Assembly: GCA_025602915.1 (NCBI GenBank)
Contig: JAHLJZ010000026.1
Span: 186,001 to 250,000 of the forward strand
From: Paraphysoderma sedebokerense
Lineage: Eukaryota; Blastocladiomycota; Physodermatomycetes; Physodermatales; Physodermataceae
DNA: 64,000 bases
Reading direction: 5' to 3'
The notes under the pieces were generated by a model. That model worked only from the letters and a program-made list of their open reading frames with translations, made no database searches and was not told where the DNA came from. Positions 1-10,668 of the stretch are shown one piece after another (positions within the stretch are counted from its first letter, which is position 1; every line of letters begins with the position of its first letter). The position numbers and the translations under genes were made by a program.

Positions 1-4
1 TCGG

Positions 5-700
5 CGGACCAAAATTCACGCATTTTCGTAGATAGCAGAATCTATACAACATAGGTTTATGGCGTTGCTGAAGTTTGATACATCCAATTTCACAATACCA
101 TCCATGACCGACATAGCTTTGCACCATTCATGAGAAATAAGTGTATCGTTTTTACATCACTCTTATTGAATGATATGGTCTGGGAATCTGGTATGGAATG
201 GCGGACAAAAATACATGCTTTTTCGTGCGATAACAGAATCAACAAAAACCGTATTCCATGGACGGACAAAAATGCACGCATTTTCATGACATGACAGAAT
301 CTATACAAAAAAGTCTTACGACGTCGCTGAATTCTGTTACATACGTTTTGATATCAACAGCTCTAACCACCATAGCCTGTACCCATGACAGAAATTAAGA
401 TACCAGCATTACCCAGTTCCTTGTAATGGATACGAGTTCGCATTCGGAATGCAATTTGCGGACAAAAATTCACGCATTTTCGTGACATAACAAATCGATA
501 CAAAATAATCTTATGACGCTACGAATTTTTATTACATACAAATTGATATTTACACCTCTGATCAACATATAGTGTAAAGTTGCAAGCGTATTCGACATTA
601 TCTTTGCTACGTTCCTCGTAATGAATGATATGTGTTCCCATCAGGAATGGAATCGGCGGACAAAAATTCAATCATTTTCGTGACATAACAGAATTACTAC
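5..700. repeat. Diverged ~197-bp tandem repeat (satellite-like)
   Basis: A recognisable core, CGGACAAAAATTCACGCATT followed by TTCGTGACATAACAGAAT, begins at about 5, 202, 263, 459 and 657. Three of the spacings are 197, 196 and 198 bp. The 202-to-263 step is short, which suggests an internal deletion or a nested partial unit. Text after the core is also shared (a TATGACG..GCTGAATT..TTACATAC-like stretch after the 5, 263 and 459 copies), so the unit is longer than the core. Copies are clearly diverged and carry no plausible reading frame. The repeat runs to the left window edge, so its full length is unknown. Its role is unknown; the period is close to nucleosome spacing, as in many satellites. 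Confidence 0.75.
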
Positions 701-926
701 TTTGCACTTTTCCCAAGAAATAACAGTATCGCTTTCACATCACTCTTGCCGGAGGATCTGGTCTCGCATTCAGAATAAGGCTCGGAGAGGTCGGATGTTA
801 GACCGGAGACCAACTCAGATCCTCCCCAATTAAAGCAACGTCCTTACCTGCAAGAGGTTCAACTGCATTGTCATAAAGAACTCTTCTTCCAACCGAACAA
901 CAGATTCTTTCAAACCGGAATTTGCT

Positions 927-1155
927 AGGTTAGATTTCCATATTGTTTTGTCATATAAATAAATCATTGACAAAAGACAGTATGACCAAAAAAAGAAAAC
1001 TCAATTCTACCCCAACTAAAAAACAGATTGATACGGTTGGAATTCTTGGAAAGTTAAGCAGTTGTTCTAGTTGGGGAAGATTTGAGCTTCTTTTTTGTCA
1101 TATTGTCTTTTGTCCATGATTATTATATGACAAAACAATATGGAAAATCCAACCT
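927..1155. repeat. Foldback (inverted-repeat) element, MITE-like
   Basis: The arm 927-1018 and the reverse complement of 1068-1155 align over nearly their full ~90 bp, with only scattered mismatches and small indels. Both arms hold ATTGTTTTGTCATATA, then GACAAAAGACA, and end at CCCCAACTA. A loop of about 50 bp separates them. Weaker inverted similarity continues outward (AAACCGGAATTT against its partner near 1160, and GTTAGACC-containing segments near 785-812 and 1225-1258), so the whole element may be about 480 bp. No transposase frame is present, which fits a non-autonomous DNA element or foldback MITE. No clear target-site duplication was found. Confidence 0.75.
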
Positions 1156-1682
1156 AAAAAATTTTCGGTCCAATCGGTCTACACATGTCCACACCATGCC
1201 AGCCTTCAGGTGACCGTGACCAATCATCGGTAGGTCTAACAGCAGACCGTTCGGAGACTTACAGGGATCTCATTCTCAATTCGGCTTGATTTGATTCTTG
1301 CCACTTTGGCCAATCTAATAGTTTACGGAATTGTTGGATAGAATTTAGTTCTGGATCCTTTTCAAATATCGCCGACTTAATTGCATTGTATATCAGATCC
1401 GTGGACAGAATCGCCGAGAGTGGAGACTCCGAGACTGGAAGACGCGTAGAAAAGAAGGCGAAAAATATTGCGGACCCGAGTCAAAAGTTCACTGGATCCA
1501 ATCTATGCTTCGTTCTCGACATTCTTCGACGTTTACCCCCCAAAAACTCCATACTTTCACTACAACGCACCAATATTTAGTCACCCTTTCTACAAATCGT
1601 TCTCAAACAACGTATTCTGAGGTCAAAAGTCAAGGAACAACAAGGACACAAGATTGACAAAACCCGACGATCTATCCTGTCA
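1156..1682. other. Non-coding stretch upstream of the CH-domain gene
   Basis: No supported gene. A 64-codon open frame at 1386-1580 shows no recognisable protein character and looks like chance. The last few hundred bases should hold the promoter and 5' UTR of the CH-domain gene that starts at 1683. No motif stands out. Confidence 0.5.
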
Positions 1683-2593
1683 ATGATTTCACCAGAAAAA
1701 TTATCCAATTTTCTCAGTCAACTTACATTTTCGGCACCTGTGTCAGGATTTATCGATTTCTGTGATGGATGTATGTATTACAAATCAAAAATCTTTTCCT
1801 TCTTGCTCTATCTATTCCGAATTTGTGATCTCCCCCTCCACTGTCTCTATTGTCTCTACAGTTTGATCTACATCGTTTGTTATATAACCCAAAATCAATC
1901 ATACTAACTCTACTTCTTCCAATTACCTGATTCTTGGTTCCTGGTTCTTGTTTATTTATTTTATATACCGGATATCACCCTTCAATGCATTCCACCACAA
2001 CCTAAACCCCTTCCGTTCCCCTAAACCGTATTCCGATACAAATATTGAAATACGAAAAGTACATGTTGCAGAGTTAATACATATGTATGCACCGTTGTTG
2101 GTGCCTGCGAGTGAATTGGGGAGGTTTAAAGTTGATAGTGGATTAGTGAATCGGGGTTGGAAAAGGGTGAATTGGGAGTATCTGAATCGTGAGTTTTTGA
2201 TTCTTTAATTTGGTGAATCCGGATGGGGATTAAAAGATGGCATCGGACGGTGGAAAGAGGAGGTGCGGATTTGTAAGAATGTATGGTTTACTGATTTTAT
2301 TCATTTTTTTGGGTTTTGTCGGTGGCGAATACTGAATGGATTTAGGGGTACCGTTTAAACAACTTTGTGTGTCACTTTCAGAAGAAATATTGAACGATAT
2401 TCTTGACGACAAAGTTTCGGCGATTGAACAAGTTTTAATGGTGTTAATGAAACAGGTATGTCATTTCGCTTTGATTTATTCTTCTAAAGAGATGGTTGCT
2501 CATTTTAACCGTAATATGAAAGTTGGATTTGTATACTAGGATTCAACGGAACACTCATATTTATACAAAGAGCTATATGTACGACAATTTTGA
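1683..2593 (+). CDS. CH-domain protein of the CLAMP/SPEF1-SPATA4 family (flagellar)
   Basis: Four exons close in frame: 1683-1770, 2060-2188, 2346-2455 and 2540-2593, giving 126 aa. The joined protein reads as one CH_2 (CLAMP-type calponin homology) domain. The first intron splits FCDG|LHVAELI, the counterpart of the family's FSDGVLVAEV. The second splits the WEYLNR segment, which matches the family's NW..LNRKVL. The last helix (SAIEQVLMVLMKQ) matches the PGVIE.VL..L..K end of the domain. The family acts on microtubules of cilia and flagella (SPEF1 in the central apparatus). The length is close to the bare domain, without SPEF1's C-terminal coiled coil, so a SPATA4-like role is possible. The starting ATG is the first in frame and lies just before the domain. 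The stop overlaps the predicted start of the next gene by 17 nt. Confidence 0.72.
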
Positions 2594-4161
2594 ATTGCTT
2601 TCGAGTATTAAAACTTTTAGAGGATCACCGTTAAAGTATATTTCTAGTGCGTACGAATATATATTAAATTTATTTCGTTTAGTAAAAGAAGATAATTGAT
2701 TAACTCTATCTCCTTTGTAAAACCAGAAACCTCGCCGTTAAATAAGCAATTCATTCGGTTGTCTAATGTCGATTACCACACCAAAAAAGCCGACGTTCAA
2801 CGATTCCTTTACCCCATCATTGCGCATCCTTCCGATATTCACATTCCCATTCACCTCGCAAGCGGAAAGATGACATACACTATTTACGTTGAATTTGACG
2901 ATAAATTACTTCCCCTTAAATCGGTAGAACTGCATTCCGGTCATTCCTTGTTATCGAGGAGAGTAGAAGTTAAAATGGTGCCGATTGATGAACTCTATTT
3001 CACATTTTTCGGACGACCGGCTAAAATCATAGATAGTCCTGTCGAATATTTAAGTGAGGAAATGAAAGAAAGAATGGTCAAGTTGTGTAGGACTGTCAAA
3101 AATTCGTTTAACGGTAAGACACCGGAACGTCCGTTTGAACATGTGGTTAGTTTTGTGTCCTTGTTGCCATGGTATGATAGACGATTTTCGAGAATTCAGG
3201 CGGAGAGAGCCTTTGATTTATTAAGAGGTAAGATATGTTTGGACTACATGAGTTTGGGTATAGAGTGTTTAACATGTTCTTCTTGTTCCGTGATCAATAG
3301 TCGCTGTTTTAACTCTTTTGGCGTACTTGACAAACGATACCCAAAGACAAAAGTTCCCAGAATATCTGTTACCAAGAATGGTTGATGCTGGAATGTCATT
3401 ACCATTCCTGGATCATCAAAAGGAAGTTCTAAGAATGATTCTGATGGTAAGTATCTGTTTATTATCTGCGCCGAAGTAAGTGAGTTAACTGACAGATGAA
3501 GCAGAATTATCATCAACAAATACTTTATTACGCTCAGCACGGATTTGTCCGTCAATCCAATTACTATCACTACCCACAGCATTTTCAACAATCGGAGAAC
3601 CACCAAATGAACACCCTTCACGATCATGTTCACTATGGATCCAACTATCAATATCAACCAATTTCCTCCGGAGTGCACAACAATTGCAATACTTGTATTC
3701 ATCCACAGAAATTCATGAACGAGAAGTTGATACAGAATTCAAGTTATTGTGAAAATGACATTCAACTTCCAAATGTTCTGTGCAATCAAGTAAAATCTTT
3801 ATCAATCACTTCGCAAAACCCACAACCGTCAAATCTGAGTCACCAACTTAACCCTCCACATCCATATGCCAAACAACAACGTCAACAGGACCAACAAAAG
3901 ATATTGATTCCAACACCATTACCCTCTTTCCCTCCTTCTTCGGCTGCCTCAACACGTACCCCCTCTCCATCGTCACACATTATCTCAACTGCAATAGAAG
4001 CTACTTCCCCCGTCCCACCTTCCGTTTCTACACAAACAATCGTACATTCAAATGACGATGATTTTATCGTGTCCAGCAACGAGAATAATACAAAAGAGGG
4101 TCCAAGTCTTATGAAATCGTATGAAACAATGTTGGGAAGACAACTTTGTGATTTATTGTAA
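2577..4161 (+). CDS. RRM-type RNA-binding protein with Q/N- and P/S-rich tail
   Basis: The proposed exons are 2577-2646, 2727-3227, 3301-3446 and 3496-4161. All phases agree and give 460 aa. After a short N-terminus, FIRLSNVDY (RNP2-like) and TIYVEFDD (RNP1-like) mark an RRM at about residues 35-120. A conserved-looking helical part follows (about 120-235), then a tail rich in H, Q, N and Y and later in P, S and T (about 240-460), typical of low-complexity fungal RNA-binding proteins. No other gene-specific motif was recognised, so the RNA target is unknown. The first exon is the least certain part: its ATG sits inside the last exon of the upstream CH gene in another frame, with a GTGCGT donor. 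The gene is convergent with the RasGEF gene. Confidence 0.65.
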
Positions 4162-5155
4162 CTTTCATCAAATGATTTTGTTTCAGTGGTTCTGAAAGTG
4201 TTTATTACTTTTTATTATCTTTACTTGATTCTTTTTAATAGCAATTTTTATTTATTTGGCATCTGTGATAGACACATAATATGAATATAGATTCATTGCA
4301 TTTCATAGAAGCATATTACAAACTTATGTGTTATCTTTTTGCTTTTTGTTCCCTTTTTTTATTGCCTTCGTCAATTTTGGAGGTCTTCTTGGATTGCATT
4401 AATAAGATGAATGATATGCGAACGATTTCGTATCGGATTAATTTCGGTTTCTCTTACGCTATGGATTCTCTCTCCTTAAACAGATAGTCATGATCCATCA
4501 GTGACAAAATGATGTCATTGTTATATTCATGACGAAATTTCATATGAAAACACCGATATCTTCTAACTTGTTCAAATTATTGCAGTTCTAATTAATGAAA
4601 CTGAATTCAATCAACCGATCAATGGCAGTTTATGGAGATTGCCGGATATTCATAGATTTACTGATAGAGAAATTAATTCATAATGACTAGCGTCGTATCC
4701 CCTTTTTTATAATAGAGTATGCTGCCGTTTTTTTTCTTTTAAGGCGGAGGATTTCACTGATGTATGGAATTTATACGATTTGGAATTATACGTTTCGTGT
4801 CGGTTTGAAAATAAATCACTTTAATATAATTTTTCTAGCAATATTCTTTATCGCTAAGTGACCGCTACAGATTTTTAAAAACAAAATTGAAGTTCTGTTG
4901 TTTATTTTAAATTTAAATTGCCCATCTATTACGATTTGACTATGTGAAATCTCAAATCATGACCTCTTTTTCTAACGGCAGCTAATTAATGTCTTCTGAA
5001 TTAATTGTCTAAAATTATACATAAATAAGAGAAATATGTACATCATAAGATACGTCTACCAAGGAATCACACTCACAAATGTGTACATGCAACAAGAAGG
5101 AAAGGTGAAAAAAAGAAATGGATTAGATGTTTAAATTCCATTTTTGCTTTGTATT
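4162..5155. other. AT-rich convergent intergenic region
   Basis: About 1 kb lies between the 3' ends of the RRM gene (+) and the RasGEF gene (-). It is AT-rich with many T and A runs, as expected for two 3' UTRs. The open frame at 4281-4487 has no coding character. No repeat or RNA gene was recognised. Confidence 0.55.
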
Positions 5156-8100
5156 TTAATCATCGGGTTCTTCTTCTCTTGGTTCCGCGATTAAACTTAA
5201 CCTATACAATTCTTGTTCATTCACTTCTTGAAGGTTCTTTAGAAATTCTTGAATGGTGTCCAAAAGTTCAAAAGTGAAATAAGTTGTTTGATAGGCTTGA
5301 ATTTCACGGATAATCATGGCTACTTTTCTCCGTTTCTCGAAATTGATGAAATGACTGTCGGGAAGAAAATCCGGGTTACCGTCTTCAATGAAGGTCAAAT
5401 CGGTTAAGTAAACACCTGAAGGAGTAAGATTAACAGGAAAAGAGAAGGTTAGAATGAGAGGAGTGTGACGTTTTGGTCGACGCAAGCTTACCCATGAATG
5501 GTATCAGTGGTGGGAGAGTTGTACGTAGAACTTTACGGTAATTCGCGTACTGTCCTTTTGGACTCACGACGTCAATACACTGATTATACTGTTCTCTCAG
5601 CTTTGGATACGATTTATCCAGCGCCTGCAGGTACGGTAGAGCAATTGTTAGATCGGAAATATTTGAACTTTAAGTAGACCGCGATCATTTCTTACCAGCC
5701 AGGTTTTCTTCATTCGAAAGACAGGGCCCATAGTTAAACCGGCAACCACAGAAGTTAACGCATTGAAATTGTTTAGTTCGCGACACGTCTACCAAGTATT
5801 ATTAGAAAGCTGCGGTTGTATGTGACTGGTTAAAAGTGAAGCAGTAACACTCACAATTGCGAGAGTCATGAAATATTTTAACACCGATACTCGATGCTTT
5901 AGAATCGACTGCGAAACCATGCTTTTGGCCACCCATATGGTTATCTGAACGGCGAACGGATATATAATCAACGGATTTATAATCAGAATCAAGACTCGTG
6001 CATCAGAAAGCAGAAACAAGAGATTGATCTAACCTTGTTGGTCTGATTAATCAGCTTATTAACATTGGGTGCTTTCGTACTGGAGCTTTCATGCGTTCTA
6101 CCCCAGATTTGATTCAAACATTCTTTTGGAACGATATCTTTATAGTACGAAAAATCGATCAACGTCATCTGCCGGGCCAGTTCCAATGGATCAATTTCCA
6201 TAAAATAATATGGATCTTGCTTTATCAATTGAGTAAGGTTATCCATATTTCGCGGTATGATGGGCTTCGGGTAGACAGCCGATAAATCGTTAAGGGATTG
6301 GCGACTTTTGTGTTTGTCATCAAGCTGTCATCATTAAAACAACCGAAATCAGTACCAGAATTCCACCAAACGACAGAAAGAAAAGACGAAAAATTTATTA
6401 TGAGAAAAGACTTGTCTAAATTTACCTTATTGGTAAGAAGTCGAAAAAGTTGTTCAGCCATAGATGGAAAGTCATTGATGATTTTAGTCCCAATGAACTC
6501 TTTTAACTTTATGAACGCAGACTTGTCGTCGGTAAGAAAATCTTGAACATAATTTTCCGTCCAAAATTTCAGTACGTTAATGACCCTACAGTGTGCAAGA
6601 AAGAGAAGAATTATTTTAAATTCACGTTGGCGCTTCGACGGAGGAAAAGATGTCTGTAGTACCTCAATCGCACAGGCATAATTTTCTTTTTTAGGTAAAG
6701 TTCAAACTGCTTCTGGTTCAACCCGTATGGCGGAGTAATATCATACCTAGTACATTCGTTAGTTCACGCCAGGAAGTAGGCGGTAGTCTGACTTACCGCC
6801 TGATTAATAAATCAAGTAAATCCGACGAAGTGGTAAACGAATGGTGAGTCATAATAAAAGCAGCCATGTATTCGTTATCTACGGATATGTCAGTTCAAAG
6901 AAAGAAAAAAGGCCCAAGTTACCGAAAAGTACGAACCAGGAGAAAGATGATATGTCAGACGCTCCACCAACTTCGTTAGTCGTCCTCCTTTCACAATGCG
7001 TTTTCCGCTGGGTTCAGTATCAAGAATGAGACCTTCAGGATTGTCGTCCAAGAACGCGATTTCTTCAGCTGTCATTCCTGTTTTCGACGACAATTCGGAC
7101 ATTTCTCCCGCCTACAACATTTCATAATGATAATTGGTTACCTTGATTGTGCGAATGACAATCCATCTAAACTTACGGATTCTCGTTGAGCATTCTCCCA
7201 GATTGAAAACATTTTTCTCACGGCTTCGTTCTGTTTGAACTGTCGCTTCCACTCATCTTTTTTCAATCTCTCCTTATTCTCAGTCTGTCGAATGAGCAGT
7301 GCAGCTTCTTTCGCAAGATTTGTCAATTTTTTCAACGCAGCTACGCATTGAACAGTAACATTTAGCATTTCTTGAGCGGCTTCAGGAGGTGGCCAGACAC
7401 CGCAAGCCAATGTCGCTTTCCTATGAATGTCGGCGGCAAACGTCATGACTTCGTCACATGCTTTTTTAATGGCATGTCGAACGGGACCATCCTCGCGAAC
7501 AATAGATAACGGTATATCGAGAAATAATTCGTTGCTGTTGATTTCATCGACAATGGCGTCTGCCCTTGCATGGATTGCACTACTTGCTGTCAGATAATCT
7601 GATTTCTGATTGTTTTCTTTTGCTGTTTTCAGGTACTTCACCGATTGGACAAATTGGGTGGTGAGATTTTCTACCCCTTTATTAAAAGCCTCGACCGGAT
7701 CAATCTCAGGCACTGCTTGCTCGGGATTTTTTTCGTATGACTTCGCTAAATCGTCGATCATTTTCATATCATTCTGCCGTTTGTATTCCGAAAAGTCTAG
7801 CTTTCTGGTTGGAGAATTAGCTTGATCACTACCAAAAGTTCCTGCAGGCTAAGAATGGTGCTATGTTAGCAAGAGAAAGAATCAATAGCAACGGATTTGT
7901 GCGACATACATCAAGTGATATATCCATTACAGCCCAATAGCCTGTGGTATTTGCCACGTCAATTAATTGCCGGCAACTTAAAGCCAATAATTTCGCTGCG
8001 TTAAGCATCTCCGGCACAGATTCTGGGGGTGGCCAAACACCCTAGAAAAATGAAATTTAGTAGATTAACAGGATCGCTAAGTAGAAATGGTAAGTACCGT

Positions 8101-10511
8101 AGCAAGCCGTGTACTTTTGACCAGTTCTGTGGCATACTTCGATTGCAAGTTCTTTATTAGATCAAATGTACGATCTCGAACTAATTGGGAATGCGAAAAT
8201 TTTGATGGCTTTGCTGTTGAAGTTGGAGTTGGCGGACTGGTTGCCGTGTCATTCGTATCTGCGGATTTCGATTTCGCTGAAGATGCATGTTCGAAATACT
8301 CTATCATTCCGATAATATCTTTAACTTGGCTCACAATTTTTATAGTGCGTGCAATGAATTGCTGCTTTGCATCCTCTTTCACAGCGCAAATAAGCTGAAC
8401 AATGTATTGAATGAGGGTCGAATGACGACTATCGAGCTCAGTTCCCAGAGTAGGGACTGTAGACACCAATTCTAAAATCATATCGGAATAGTTATTTAGG
8501 CCCTGTAGATTAAAATAAGTCTCAAGATTAATTCTCGAATTGGTGTTAAGAAGAACATACACTCTCTTTTAGCGCATCCGCCCATTCAATATGTCTGCGA
8601 GAGTGAGCGTTGGAACCCGATGTAGGTCGATAATGTCGGCAGCCGTTACTTTTACTTCTCCGGTTGATTTTGGCAGAGGAGCTTGCTTTATCTAATTCTT
8701 CGCTCATTTCGGCTGAAATTTGCTTCGCGACTTTAGTGGGCACCGATTTGACGTAGTCTTTAGTAGCCAAAGCCGTTGCGGGAGATGCTTTCGTGAGAAG
8801 CTGTTCAATTTCGACGTAGTCATCTGAAACTACGGTAGCGGACGCATGTGTTGCTGGTAATTCAATATCTGAGTATTTTCTCCGAAAATGTTGGATGAAC
8901 TGAAAGCCCTTTTGATACCAAAGCGTGAACGGTTGTGGAATCAGGGCTTTTGCTCGAATCAGCACATCAACGATTTCAACATGCCCCATCCAGCAGGCCA
9001 CCATAAGAGGTGTTACTCGGCAGCGCGGGTTGAGGTTGACGTTTTGTTGAATAAGGTAGATAACGACATCCAAATGACCGGAAAATACAGCAACGAACAA
9101 CGGCGTTAGAGCGGTACCCTCCCCACCATTGATATCCATTCCCTTTTTTTCAACAAGAAATTTTGTGATTTCCACCCAACCCATGAGGCATGCCCATGCA
9201 AGACAATTAAAGCCAGTTTTATCCTTCACTTTTATATCTGCTCCCTTCTCAGTCAACTGTTCAACCAGCCCTATGTGGCCAGAGTAGCAGGCTTTCATTA
9301 AAATGGTATGGCCAGCATCATCGGTCGAATTAATTGTCGATATATTGAGATGCGGTACCACATGCCAAGTCAAACCAAGGAATGCGGCTGTGAAGACACT
9401 TTGGGTAGCCACCATCAACTCTGAAGGGGACAATTGCGATCGAGGAGAGCTAGTTTCGGATGAACTCTGTAAAAATCCGAATAGATTTTGGTTAGTTATC
9501 TGGTAAAATTGGATTCTTTAGGTTCAACATACCGAGACTCTGCAGGATTCGTCCCCTCTAGAATCTATAGCTCCATGTTTCCATAGCAAAACAGACACTT
9601 TTTCAAAATTCAACATTTTGGATATATCAAGCGGTGTTTTGCCACCATGATTCTCCACATTGGGATCAGCACCTTTAGTTAACAGCAGAAACACAAGCGG
9701 CAAGTCGTTGTGAAAGACTGCTAAGTGCAGAGGCGTATTACCGTGAGCGTCGACAGGATGGTTGAGTGTTCTAAGAGTCCGCAATCGCTTGGCACAAGTA
9801 TGACTATCCGAGTTCTGAGAAAGGAACAATAATAGGTTTAGGCAAGATATATTCGCCTTTAGACAACATAAAAGCGAACCTGTAACAACTCAGTGAGTGG
9901 TGTGCCTTGCTGAATAGACTCGTTTTGGTTTTCTCTTTCGACTGGTGTGGGTAGAGGCGATGACTTCGGTAAGTCCTCCTTCCCTGAAAATATTTTAATT
10001 CTCATTCTGCTTAACGCTTAATCAAGACTGAATACTTTTTGCTGGCGACGATGGAAGGGTCAAGGGTGTGCCAGGGTGTATACTGTGGTGAAATTGGACT
10101 TGAAGACATTTGATGATAGGGGAGACATTCCAGCGATTCAATGATTCTGATTCTACAGAATATACCCCTCGACCATCATACGCCCACATCGCTGATTCAT
10201 AATTTAAGATGCTAAATCCATGCAAGTATGCCACCTCAAACTGTAGGATTATGAGAATGACGAGAAATAGTTCAGTTCTAGCAACTGAGACTGTGGCGAA
10301 ATCATTAGGAGACTAGGGACCCATTCCTTGTAGGCATGCAACAGAACATATATAAACTCACCCTATAGTCTTGGGATTGACCCTTTTCACTGCAACCGTT
10401 TATTAAGCCGAAGTAATGGTAATTGATGCATTCCCATCCTGCACACCTCGCTGTTAATGCTAATAGCAGAAACACGCGACAACGTATTAAGAAGAAACAA
10501 GGATTCAACAT
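5156..10511 (-). CDS. Ankyrin-repeat Ras guanine-nucleotide exchange factor (Cdc25-like)
   Basis: A multi-exon gene. From the N-terminus: poorly resolved exons (about 10511-9900); ankyrin repeats (9815-9530 with HGNTPLHLAVFHNDLPLV, and 9420-8900 with about four more); an S/A-rich linker; a helical region with two copies of a GVWPPPE motif (near 8040 and 7395) each followed by a long helix; a RasGEF_N domain (about 7100-6430, with LTKLVERLTYHLSP and FIMTHHSFTT); and a RasGEF catalytic domain (about 6240-5156, with DPLELARQMTLIDF, APNVNKLI and GVYLTDLTFIEDGNPDF). The family loads Ras with GTP at membranes. WPPPE-helix regions are, from memory, also seen in fungal Cdc25 proteins; the ankyrin block in place of an obvious SH3 is unusual. 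The start is not fixed: the 5' exons are short and the region near 10234-10511 was assigned only by splice sites. Divergent from the IQ/SPRY gene. Confidence 0.85.
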
Positions 10512-10668
10512 TAATCAACCCACTTGAATCGTGCAATCCAATTACGTTGAGACCATTCAAAGATAAGATTGACCAATCTATCCAATCATACATAACATCT
10601 TTTGGACAAGGAGTCTACCATAATCAAGATTCAGCTGTCAGCGGGAGCATATTCAGAAGTCGAGTATA

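Noticed and set aside
1386-1580. 64-aa open frame upstream of the CH gene
   Set aside because: No domain, no neighbouring exons and no coding character.
4281-4487. 68-aa hydrophobic open frame in the convergent gap
   Set aside because: AT-rich 3' UTR composition explains it; no conserved features or splice partners.
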